From positions 1 to 5,346 of the forward strand of contig JAIOQF010000191.1 of NCBI GenBank assembly GCA_021413535.1: 5,346 bases of DNA, in the 5' to 3' direction. The notes under the pieces were generated by a model. That model was given only the letters and a program-made list of their open reading frames with translations, did no database searches and was not told the DNA's origin. Source of the DNA: Verrucomicrobiota bacterium. GTDB taxonomy: Bacteria > Verrucomicrobiota > Verrucomicrobiia > Verrucomicrobiales > Verrucomicrobiaceae. Made by a program: the position numbers and the translations under genes. Below are positions 1 through 5,346 of this stretch, piece after piece. The first letter of the stretch is position 1, and the number at the start of each line of letters is the position of its first letter.

Positions 1-1309
1 CAGACGTCGTGCTTGGAGTATATTTCAGATCCAAAAATGCACTCGGTTTTACCGACAAGACATTGATGAATTGGAGTGAAGTTCTGCTCGACTCCATGAC
101 TCGATGGAATAACTCCATCCCATGCGCTCCTGCAATCCAGCTCAGTGAATGTGCGACCAGCAGCAGCACCGCCGCGAATGGAGCCGCCCGGCCAATCCAT
201 CTTCCCACCACGCCAGCATCACGAATCTGCCTCACAGTTGCCACGAGCATGAGCACGCCCAGCGGCATGAAGATCATGAAGGTGGCATAGCGAGGGGCCA
301 GCCCGGTATCGAGCGTCGCACGGAATCGGCCCAAACAGATCGCGAGTGCATTAAACAGCGCCCAGAGACAAAATACCATCCAAGGCCAGGACTGGCGGAT
401 CAGCGCCTGATTACGACTCCCAAATATTTGCCAGCTGCACGCGATAAAAGTGATGAGCAGAACCGCCCCCCAGACGGTGCACAGTGTCACCGGCCCCACC
501 ACGGTGCCACGCCCCAATGTATGACCGAGCAAAATGAGAATGTATTGCAGGCTGGCAACTGGTCGCGAGAACAAATCAGCGGCAGATTTTTCTCCGATGG
601 CATGGCCAAAAGCGTTTAGTGCCAGCCAGCCCGCCGCGCCGCACATGACAGCCCAGAACAGCATCAGAGAAACTCGTGATGAAAAGCTCCGCCGATCCAG
701 CGCCATGCCCAGCGCCGGCAACAAGAGAAAGCCAACGGCAAAACCCGTGCCAAATGAAAAAACCGCCATCAGCGCCAGCAGCGTCGCGACGAACCAGCGC
801 CACCCGGCCACATGCGGATGATTCAAAACCAGCAATCCACCGACAAGACATGCACCCGGAATAAAATTTTGGAAAATAAAATCCCAAAGCCAGGCGTGAC
901 CTTGAACCAAGGTGAAAATTGAAAGGTTGGCCAGAAACATCAAGCAAGCTCCGAACGCAGGCCGCCCCCGCCAGAGCGACTGGGACAAGACCATCACGCC
1001 AATTGAAATTAATAGTGACAATAGCCACGAGAGCAGCGGAAGCAGCGCGACATTACCACCGGCAAAATGAAGCACGGCAAAGTAAAACAGCTTTCCGATG
1101 GCGCTTGGATGGGCGTTATGGGGTGTCAGCAGCCCCGTCCAACTGTAGCTTCCCTCGCACCAGAATTGATACTGCTTCACGAAATCCCAAGAATCAAAAA
1201 AAGGCAGCGGCAGACTAAGCCGCATAATGAGAATCAGCACCACGATCGAAGGCGCAAAAGCCAGCATCCAGAGCAAGCCATGCCAGACCCGTGTTTTCCA
1301 TGGCTTCAT
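1..1309 (-). CDS. Polytopic membrane protein, predicted GT-C-like glycosyltransferase (3' end outside window)
   Basis: I translated this frame by hand: it stays open for 436 codons from the ATG at 1309 to the left edge, so the C-terminus is missing. Hydrophobic stretches lie at about residues 11-30, 86-106, 118-136, 149-163, 173-203, 214-232, 269-293, 303-325, 340-358 and 376-393, giving roughly ten membrane segments. The first periplasmic loop after segment 1 holds D39, W41 and D42 (FFDSWDF), then H64, N65 and H67 (PHNAHP). A later loop carries R327 and an APRYATF motif around 338-344. Acidic residues and a His-Asn-x-His motif in the first loop are what I recall from predicted GT-C enzymes that use polyprenyl-phosphate sugars; this is family resemblance, not proof. 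The start at 1309 is preferred over the in-frame ATG at 1342 because AAGGAGGT lies 7 nt before it. It is divergent from epimerase A, and its neighbours suggest glycan assembly. Coding status is firm; the function is tentative. Confidence 0.85.
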   Translation of the reverse strand, partial: MKPWKTRVWHGLLWMLAFAPSIVVLILIMRLSLPLPFFDSWDFVKQYQFWCEGSYSWTGLLTPHNAHPSAIGKLFYFAVLHFAGGNVALLPLLSWLLSLLISIGVMVLSQSLWRGRPAFGACLMFLANLSIFTLVQGHAWLWDFIFQNFIPGACLVGGLLVLNHPHVAGWRWFVATLLALMAVFSFGTGFAVGFLLLPALGMALDRRSFSSRVSLMLFWAVMCGAAGWLALNAFGHAIGEKSAADLFSRPVASLQYILILLGHTLGRGTVVGPVTLCTVWGAVLLITFIACSWQIFGSRNQALIRQSWPWMVFCLWALFNALAICLGRFRATLDTGLAPRYATFMIFMPLGVLMLVATVRQIRDAGVVGRWIGRAAPFAAVLLLVAHSLSWIAGAHGMELFHRVMESSRTSLQFINVLSVKPSAFLDLKYTPSTTS

Positions 1310-1316
1310 GGCGAGA

Positions 1317-1324
1317 ACCTCCTT
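1317..1324 (-). promoter_or_regulatory. Strong Shine-Dalgarno site of the membrane protein
   Basis: On the minus strand AAGGAGGT is followed by a 7-nt spacer and the ATG at 1309. It is the best ribosome binding site in the window, and it decides the start: the in-frame ATG at 1342 lies upstream of it and has no comparable site. Confidence 0.85.
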
Positions 1325-1351
1325 CACTTCAGTTTGGGTCATGAATCGGAG

Positions 1352-1380
1352 AACATAGGCATTCGACAAAATTGTGTCAA
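1352..1380 (-). promoter_or_regulatory. Predicted sigma-70-type promoter of the membrane protein
   Basis: Read on the minus strand, a perfect -35 hexamer TTGACA (1380-1375) is followed by a 17-nt spacer and the -10 hexamer TATGTT (1357-1352), which matches the TATAAT consensus at four of six positions. Transcription would begin near 1345. That gives a leader of about 36 nt containing the Shine-Dalgarno site and leaves the ATG at 1342 almost at the 5' end, which independently supports translation from 1309. No equally good promoter is visible for the divergent plus-strand gene. Confidence 0.6.
1365..1378. repeat. Imperfect palindrome over the -35 region, possible operator
   Basis: GACAAAATTGTGTC agrees with its own reverse complement at 12 of 14 positions. 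It occupies part of the spacer and overlaps the -35 hexamer of the predicted minus-strand promoter, where a bound repressor would block polymerase. An operator role is inferred from position only; short AT-rich palindromes also occur by chance. Confidence 0.3.
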
Positions 1381-1391
1381 CCACAGCCAGA

Positions 1392-1400
1392 CTTGACAAG
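1392..1400. repeat. Short perfect palindrome in the divergent intergenic region
   Basis: CTTGACAAG is a perfect palindrome around a central A, 11 nt before the start codon of epimerase A. Its TTGACA core (1393-1398) is also the inverted copy of TGTCAA at 1375-1380, 12 nt away. As a -35 hexamer for the plus strand it would sit too close to the start codon, so it may be a protein-binding half-site or chance. Confidence 0.25.
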
Positions 1401-1411
1401 GCTCCGCACGC

Positions 1412-2503
1412 ATGTTCTCGAAAACGATGCGCATCCTCGTCACTGGTTCCTGCGGATTTGTCGGCACCCGCATTTTGCGAAAGCTCCGCGAGTCGCTGGA
1501 AAACGCCGAACTCACCGGCCTGGACAATCTCTGCCGCGCTGGCAGCGAACAAAACCGCGCAGTCCTGAAAGAGCTCGGCGTGAAGTTCATTCACGGCGAT
1601 GTGCGCAATGCGAGTGACTTCGATTCCCTTTCAGATGTGGACTGGGTCATCGACGCCGCAGCCAATCCCAGCGTGCTCGCTGGCGTGGACGGTCGCACCA
1701 GCAGCCGCCAGGTCATCGAGCACAATCTCAACGGCACGGTAAATATGCTGGAGTTCTGCCGCGCGCGCGGCGCGGGTTTTATACTTCTCAGCACCAGCCG
1801 GGTCTATGGCGTGGAGCCACTCAGCCAGCTACCCTTGCGCACCGTAGGCTCGCGCTTTGTTCTCGATGATAAAAAACCACTGCCACCAGGTGTCTCCCCA
1901 CGCGGCGTTGATGAAAGCTTCAACACCACCCCCCCGCTCTCGCTCTATGGCGTGAGCAAGAAAATGAGCGAAGACCTCGCGCTGGAATACGCCGGCGCGT
2001 TTAATCTTCCTGTCTGGATCAACCGCTGCGGCGTCATGGCCGGCCCCGGACAATTCGGGAAAGCTGACCAGGGAATCGTCGCCTTCTGGATTCATTCATG
2101 GCGCGAAGGACGCCCGCTAAAATATCTCGGCTTCGGCGGTCACGGCCATCAAGTGCGAGACGCGCTGCATCCCGATGATCTCGCCACATTGCTGCTAAAA
2201 CAACTTCACGCCGGCTCCAGCAAACCGGAAGTGCCGCGCGTGCTCAACGTCGGCGGCGGCAACGAGAGCACCTTTTCGCTCGCAGAACTCAGCTCGTGGT
2301 GTGCCGCGCGCTTCGGCACCAAGCAAGAAGTCACGCACGATGGCAGCGAGCGTCCTTTTGACATCGGCTGGATCGTTCTTGACGACAAAATAGCTCGCAA
2401 AGCTTGGGATTGGAAACCGCAAATTACGCGTGAGGCGTTGTTTGAAGAAGTGGCGAAGTTTGCGGAAACAAATCCGGAATGGATGAACACCTCCGCGTCG
2501 TAG
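1412..2503 (+). CDS. NAD-dependent nucleotide-sugar epimerase/dehydratase A, CDP-paratose 2-epimerase-like
   Basis: This is an extended SDR of 363 residues, the usual length for the family. The Rossmann NAD-binding motif TGSCGFVG is at 11-18. D38 of the GLDNL segment ends beta-strand 2 and suits NAD(H). DVRN at 63-66 fits the adenine pocket, and STSRVYG at 127-133 supplies the catalytic Ser/Thr. The active-site Tyr and Lys are Y179 and K183 in SLYGVSKK. GPGQFGKADQG at 211-221 and HQVRDALHPDDL at 246-257 resemble the sugar-binding half of TyvE-type CDP-paratose 2-epimerases. Such enzymes oxidise and re-reduce a nucleotide sugar in the cytoplasm; the true substrate is unknown here. The ATG at 1427 (MRILVTG) is an alternative start closer to the usual family N-terminus; 1412 has AAGG 10 nt upstream, and an in-frame stop at 1394 rules out anything longer. 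The gene converges on epimerase B with an 11-bp gap. The family is secure, the substrate is not. Confidence 0.92.
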   Translation: MFSKTMRILVTGSCGFVGTRILRKLRESLENAELTGLDNLCRAGSEQNRAVLKELGVKFIHGDVRNASDFDSLSDVDWVIDAAANPSVLAGVDGRTSSRQVIEHNLNGTVNMLEFCRARGAGFILLSTSRVYGVEPLSQLPLRTVGSRFVLDDKKPLPPGVSPRGVDESFNTTPPLSLYGVSKKMSEDLALEYAGAFNLPVWINRCGVMAGPGQFGKADQGIVAFWIHSWREGRPLKYLGFGGHGHQVRDALHPDDLATLLLKQLHAGSSKPEVPRVLNVGGGNESTFSLAELSSWCAARFGTKQEVTHDGSERPFDIGWIVLDDKIARKAWDWKPQITREALFEEVAKFAETNPEWMNTSAS

Positions 2504-2514
2504 CGCGATATAAC

Positions 2515-3570
2515 CTACCCCACGCAAGCCTGATGTATCTCCTTTAGTATCCCACGCAGATCATACTGATATTTCCAATTCGGATAATGTGACTGGAACT
2601 TCGCCACATCACTGACCCACCAGATATGATCGCCGATGCGATTGTCTTCCTTGTAAGTCCACTCCAATTTCTTGCCGCTGATTTCCTGGCAAAGGTTGAT
2701 GGCCTCCAACATGGAACAGTTGCTATGGCGTGAACCGCCAATGTTATAGACTTCGCCAGGGCGCGGCGCTTTGATGAAGTGAACAAAAGCGTCCACCAGA
2801 TCGGCGCTATGGATGTTATCACGCACCTGCTTGCCCTTGTAACCGAAAACATTGTACGGCTTGCCGGTCACGGTGCATTTCATGAGATAGGCCAGAAATC
2901 CGTGCAACTCCGCACCGGCATGAGCCGGGCCCGTGAGACAGCCGCCGCGGAAGACGCCGGTGTTCATGCCGAAGTAGCGACCGTATTCCTGCACCATCAC
3001 GTCGGCAGCGACCTTGCTGGCTCCGAAGATGGAGTGCTTGGTGGCATCAATGCTCATCGACTCGTCAATGCCGCGCTCGAAGAATGGATGCTTTTCGTCG
3101 ATCTCCCAGCGCGTCTTCTTTTCTATAAGCGGCAACCGGTTGGGCGTGTCGCCATAAACTTTATTGGTGCTGGTAAAGATGAACGTGGCCTCCGGAGCAT
3201 GCAGCCGGGTGGCTTCGAGAAGGTTCATGGTGCCGATGGCATTGACCGCAAAATCCGTCCGCGGCTCCTTGGCGGCCCAGTCATGCGAAGGCTGCGCGGC
3301 CGTGTGAATCACCACGCCGACGGCAAAACCAAATTTCTTAAACAGCTGGTTCACGGCGTCCCAATCCCGGATGTCGACATCTTCGTGGGTGTAAATCTGA
3401 AGTTTCTTGCGCAGTTCGACTTCTGTCTTCGCCGTGGAAGCTTCGTCACCGAAGAAATACCGGCGCATGTCATTATCCACGCCAACAATGGCGTAGCCCT
3501 CGGCGTGAAGCCGTTTGCAGGTCTCAGACCCGATTAGTCCGCAGGAGCCGGTGACGAGGGCGATTTTCAT
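2515..3570 (-). CDS. NAD-dependent nucleotide-sugar epimerase/dehydratase B with Phe at the catalytic Tyr position
   Basis: This 351-residue extended SDR begins at MKIALVTG, exactly where the fold should start. TGSCGLIG at 7-14 binds the dinucleotide, D32 of GVDND ends beta-strand 2, and STNKVYG at 134-140 is nearly identical to the matching motif of TyvE. GKQVRDNIHSADL at 246-258 and VYNIGG at 274-279 are also TyvE-like. The usual YxxxK is replaced by F182-G-A-S-K186, which I checked in the DNA (codon TTC), so the canonical catalytic tyrosine is missing. I recall related proteins with the same FGASK, so this may mark a subfamily rather than damage. The frame is intact and the rest well kept, which argues against a pseudogene. 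The region around 209-230 (GGCLTGPAHAGAELHGF) differs from epimerase A, suggesting another substrate or reaction. The start codon overlaps that of the divergent GT2 gene, and no clear Shine-Dalgarno site is seen. Confidence 0.92.
   Translation of the reverse strand: MKIALVTGSCGLIGSETCKRLHAEGYAIVGVDNDMRRYFFGDEASTAKTEVELRKKLQIYTHEDVDIRDWDAVNQLFKKFGFAVGVVIHTAAQPSHDWAAKEPRTDFAVNAIGTMNLLEATRLHAPEATFIFTSTNKVYGDTPNRLPLIEKKTRWEIDEKHPFFERGIDESMSIDATKHSIFGASKVAADVMVQEYGRYFGMNTGVFRGGCLTGPAHAGAELHGFLAYLMKCTVTGKPYNVFGYKGKQVRDNIHSADLVDAFVHFIKAPRPGEVYNIGGSRHSNCSMLEAINLCQEISGKKLEWTYKEDNRIGDHIWWVSDVAKFQSHYPNWKYQYDLRGILKEIHQACVG
3556..3560 (+). promoter_or_regulatory. Ribosome binding site deciding the GT2 start
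   Basis: GAGGG lies 8 nt before the ATG at 3569 on the plus strand. The later in-frame candidates (TTG at 3596 and 3638, CTG at 3623, 3671 and 3677) have nothing comparable. The site sits inside the first codons of the minus-strand epimerase B. Confidence 0.5.
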
Positions 3571-4417
3571 GTGCGCCGGACGCTACGATTTTTCGTTGAC
3601 GCCGCAAAGAAATTCTCCAAGTCTGCCCCCCATTATTTTGCACCCCGCGCCCTCCACCATTCTCGCACCGCTGCGCCTGCTCAGCATTATCATTCCCGCG
3701 CGCGATGAAGAAGGCAGCGTCGGCACCACGGTGGAAAATCTCCATGCCACGCTCGAAGCCCGTGGCGTCCCCCATGAAATCGTGGTCGTGAACGACGGCA
3801 GCAAGGACGGCACTTGGAACCTCCTGCTCGACCTCCAAAAGCGCATCCCGCAGCTTCACCCGGTCAACAACGAAGGCCCGTACGGCATCGGTCGCGCCAT
3901 CGTCTCTGGTTTGGACGCCATGACAGGCGATGCCGCCGTGATCATGATGGCGGACGAAAGCGACAGTCCCGACGATGTGGTGCGCTACTGGGACATGCTC
4001 AACGAAGGCTGGGAGTGCGTCTTTGGCAGCCGCTTTATCAAAGGCGGCAGCACCACAGACTACCCCGGCTTCAAGCTCTTCATGAACCGGATCGTCAATT
4101 TTTTCATCCGCATCATTTTCCGCATCAATCTCAACGACACCACCAACGCCTTCAAAGCCTACCGCCGCACCGTCATTGAAGGCTGCCGGCCGCTGATCGC
4201 CCCGCACTTCAATCTTCTGGTGGAACTCCCGCTCAAGGCTATCGTGCGCGGCTACTCCTGGACCGTCATGCCGATCAGCTGGAAGAATCGCCGCACTGGC
4301 GAGGCCAAGCTCAAGCTCAAAGAAATGGGCAGCCGCTATTTTTTCATCATCATGTATGTCTGGCTGGAGAAATTCTTCAGTCGCGGAGATTATCGCCGCC
4401 AGATCCATCACAAATAA
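3569..4417 (+). CDS. Family 2 glycosyltransferase, polyprenyl-phosphate sugar synthase-like
   Basis: The 282-residue product carries a GT-A fold of the GT2 type. LLSIIIPARDEEGS at 37-50 is the first strand and nucleotide loop. VVVNDGSKDGT at 72-82 is the nucleotide-binding motif, with Asn where Asp is usual. MMADESDSPDD at 126-136 takes the place of the DxD metal site. The FGSRF motif is at 152-156, and TNAFKAYRR is at 192-200. A hydrophobic stretch at about 169-186 and another at 257-266 (YFFIIMYVWL) may lie on the membrane; there is no clear C-terminal pair of membrane helices. By homology to dolichol-phosphate-mannose synthase-like enzymes it would move a sugar from a nucleotide donor to a lipid phosphate or other acceptor on the cytoplasmic face. 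Its adjacency to two sugar epimerases and a GT-C-like protein fits this. The first 34 residues look unconserved, so the start is less certain than the rest; in-frame codons continue upstream to a TTG at 3515, but they lie deep in epimerase B. The gene ends 10 bp from the convergent tatD. Confidence 0.9.
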   Translation: MCAGRYDFSLTPQRNSPSLPPIILHPAPSTILAPLRLLSIIIPARDEEGSVGTTVENLHATLEARGVPHEIVVVNDGSKDGTWNLLLDLQKRIPQLHPVNNEGPYGIGRAIVSGLDAMTGDAAVIMMADESDSPDDVVRYWDMLNEGWECVFGSRFIKGGSTTDYPGFKLFMNRIVNFFIRIIFRINLNDTTNAFKAYRRTVIEGCRPLIAPHFNLLVELPLKAIVRGYSWTVMPISWKNRRTGEAKLKLKEMGSRYFFIIMYVWLEKFFSRGDYRRQIHHK

Positions 4418-4427
4418 ACACTGCACT

Positions 4428-5225
4428 TCAAGCACTGCCAGGTCTGCGAAAAAATCCGTCCACCGTTGCACCCGTTACCCGCGTGATGTGCTCCATGGTG
4501 ACTCCACGCAATCCAGCAACAAACGCCGCCGTATGCGCGACGTAAGCTGGCTCATTGCGCTGTCCGCGATGCGGCATGGGCGCAAGATATGGGCAATCCG
4601 TCTCCAGCATGAAACTCCCGTCTGGAACCGCGCGAGCACATTCCTGAATGATCTGCCCATTCTTAAAAGTGACGATGCCGGTGAAACTCACCAGATGTCC
4701 TTGTTCCACCAGCGGCTTCGCATCTTCGTAGGTGCCAGTGAAGCAGTGAAGCACCGCCCGCAAACGACCGTGGAAGGGCAGCACCTGCGCAGAGAGATCG
4801 GCAAAGCTCTCGCGGTTATGCAGCACCACATTCAATCCGAGTTCCGCGGCGAGTTCCAGCTGCGTTCGCAACACGAAAGCTTGATGCGCCTTCCAAGTTT
4901 CAAGCGTGAATCCATCCGGCGGCTGATGAAAATAATCGAGACCGATCTCACCCATCCCGACCACTTTCGGATGTGCCGCCAGTTCGCGAAGCACATCAAT
5001 GAACGATCCGTCAGTCACCGAATCTGCATCACAGGGATGAACGCCCACCGTCGCAAAAACCTCATCGTAGGTCTCCGCAATTTTGAGCACCGCGGGGGCA
5101 TCTTCCAGGTTAGTGCTCACGCAAATAATGCGCTTCATTCCCGCTGCGCGAGCCTGCGCCATGATTTGCGGAAGATCATCCGAGAACTGCTTTGAAGCGA
5201 GATGAGCGTGAGTATCGACTAGCAT
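4428..5225 (-). CDS. tatD: TatD-family metal-dependent hydrolase (deoxyribonuclease)
   Basis: The 265-residue product matches the TatD family in length and in every expected motif. The N-terminal metal ligands are H6 and H8 in VDTHAHL. E93 is in MGEIGLDY. H136 is in LHNRES, H160 in LHCFTG, and D210 in LETDCPYLAP. GVHP at 61-64 is a further family hallmark. Family members are cytoplasmic TIM-barrel enzymes with two divalent metals and 3'-5' exonuclease or DNase activity linked to DNA repair and degradation; whether this is TatD proper or the paralogue YcfH cannot be settled from sequence alone. The start at 5225 is fixed by the family N-terminus (MLVDTHAHL) and by the TGATG overlap with the stop of the preceding gene, which indicates translational coupling. 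A longer in-frame start at 5294 would add 23 residues without family support and overlap the neighbour by 70 bp. It does not appear related to the glycan genes. Confidence 0.95.
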   Translation of the reverse strand: MLVDTHAHLASKQFSDDLPQIMAQARAAGMKRIICVSTNLEDAPAVLKIAETYDEVFATVGVHPCDADSVTDGSFIDVLRELAAHPKVVGMGEIGLDYFHQPPDGFTLETWKAHQAFVLRTQLELAAELGLNVVLHNRESFADLSAQVLPFHGRLRAVLHCFTGTYEDAKPLVEQGHLVSFTGIVTFKNGQIIQECARAVPDGSFMLETDCPYLAPMPHRGQRNEPAYVAHTAAFVAGLRGVTMEHITRVTGATVDGFFRRPGSA

Positions 5226-5346
5226 CACTTTGATAGTGGCTGACCTGCAACGGGACTCTTCGGTTCGGGCGGCATGTCCCAGGCATTGAACCATTCGCCG
5301 CCGATTCGAACAAAGCCCATCTCCAGCAGTCGTTTCTCCATGTCGG
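5225..5346 (-). CDS. C-terminal end of an unrecognised protein (5' end outside window)
   Basis: A frame open from the right edge ends in TGA at 5227-5225, whose A is the first base of the tatD start codon. Thirty-nine residues are visible. They include a short segment MEKRLLEMGFVRIGGEWF and a proline-rich tail ending PLSK. I do not recognise the protein. The G-EWF pattern faintly recalls the ends of some GIY-YIG/T5orf172-type domains, which is only a hint. An ATG at 5341 could make a 38-residue peptide, but a longer gene continuing past the edge is more likely. The coupling to tatD implies a shared transcript. Confidence 0.6.
   Translation of the reverse strand, partial: DMEKRLLEMGFVRIGGEWFNAWDMPPEPKSPVAGQPLSK

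Noticed and set aside
149..619. A 156-codon plus-strand frame rich in Arg, His and Gln.
   Set aside because: It is antisense to the membrane protein, with low-complexity composition and no motif.
576..1028. A 150-codon minus-strand frame starting MAIVTINF.
   Set aside because: It is in another frame within the membrane-protein gene, whose own frame is open for 436 codons and shows regular membrane segments.
1310..1342. N-terminal extension of the membrane protein to the ATG at 1342.
   Set aside because: The strong Shine-Dalgarno site lies within this extension, 7 nt before the ATG at 1309, and the predicted transcription start is near 1345.
1393..1398. TTGACA on the plus strand as a -35 element for epimerase A.
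   Set aside because: A 17-nt spacer would put the -10 inside the coding region at about 1416-1421, where the sequence (TCTCGA) does not resemble a -10 hexamer.
2779..3537. A 252-codon open frame on the plus strand inside epimerase B.
   Set aside because: It is antisense to a well-supported SDR and has no family motif.
3524..4471. A 315-codon open frame on the minus strand across the GT2 gene.
   Set aside because: It lies antisense to a clear GT2 protein, is rich in Ala, Asp, Glu and His as antisense frames in GC-rich genes tend to be, and shows no recognisable motif.
4356..5195. A 279-codon open frame on the plus strand over tatD.
   Set aside because: It is antisense to a TatD protein with all metal ligands, and its Arg/Ser/His-rich composition is typical of a shadow frame.
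5226..5294. Longer tatD start at 5294.
   Set aside because: The added 23 residues do not fit the family, which begins at the DTHAHL strand, and they overlap the preceding gene by about 70 bp.

Overview
The window is a gene-dense stretch of a bacterial chromosome, moderately GC-rich by eye, with no RNA genes, CRISPR, insertion sequences or other mobile elements that I can see. The protein families and style (two CDP-paratose-2-epimerase-like SDRs beside a family 2 glycosyltransferase, then a TatD gene) recall Verrucomicrobiota or related environmental Gram-negative bacteria. That taxonomic guess comes from memory of similar proteins and is weak.

Layout: (1) 1-1309, minus strand: a polytopic membrane protein resembling predicted GT-C glycosyltransferases, running off the left edge. 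(2) 1310-1411: a short divergent intergenic region with a well-formed minus-strand promoter, a strong ribosome binding site and small inverted repeats. (3) 1412-2503, plus strand: NAD-dependent sugar epimerase A. (4) 2515-3570, minus strand: NAD-dependent sugar epimerase B, a divergent relative of A with Phe at the usual catalytic Tyr position. (5) 3569-4417, plus strand: a family 2 glycosyltransferase of the polyprenyl-phosphate-sugar-synthase type. (6) 4428-5225, minus strand: a TatD-family metal-dependent hydrolase. (7) 5225-5346, minus strand: the last 39 codons of an unrecognised gene, translationally coupled to tatD.

Genes 1 and 3-5 look like one cell-surface glycan module. The two SDRs would make or modify a nucleotide sugar, the GT2 enzyme could load a sugar onto a lipid phosphate or another acceptor at the membrane, and the GT-C-like protein could transfer a lipid-linked sugar outside the cytoplasmic membrane. 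This pathway is inferred from family membership and adjacency; neither substrate nor product can be read from the sequence. The arrangement is unusual for a pathway: the four genes alternate strand (minus, plus, minus, plus), the convergent gap between A and B is 11 bp, and the divergent start codons of B and GT2 overlap. TatD and the gene before it form a separate minus-strand unit that probably has a housekeeping role.
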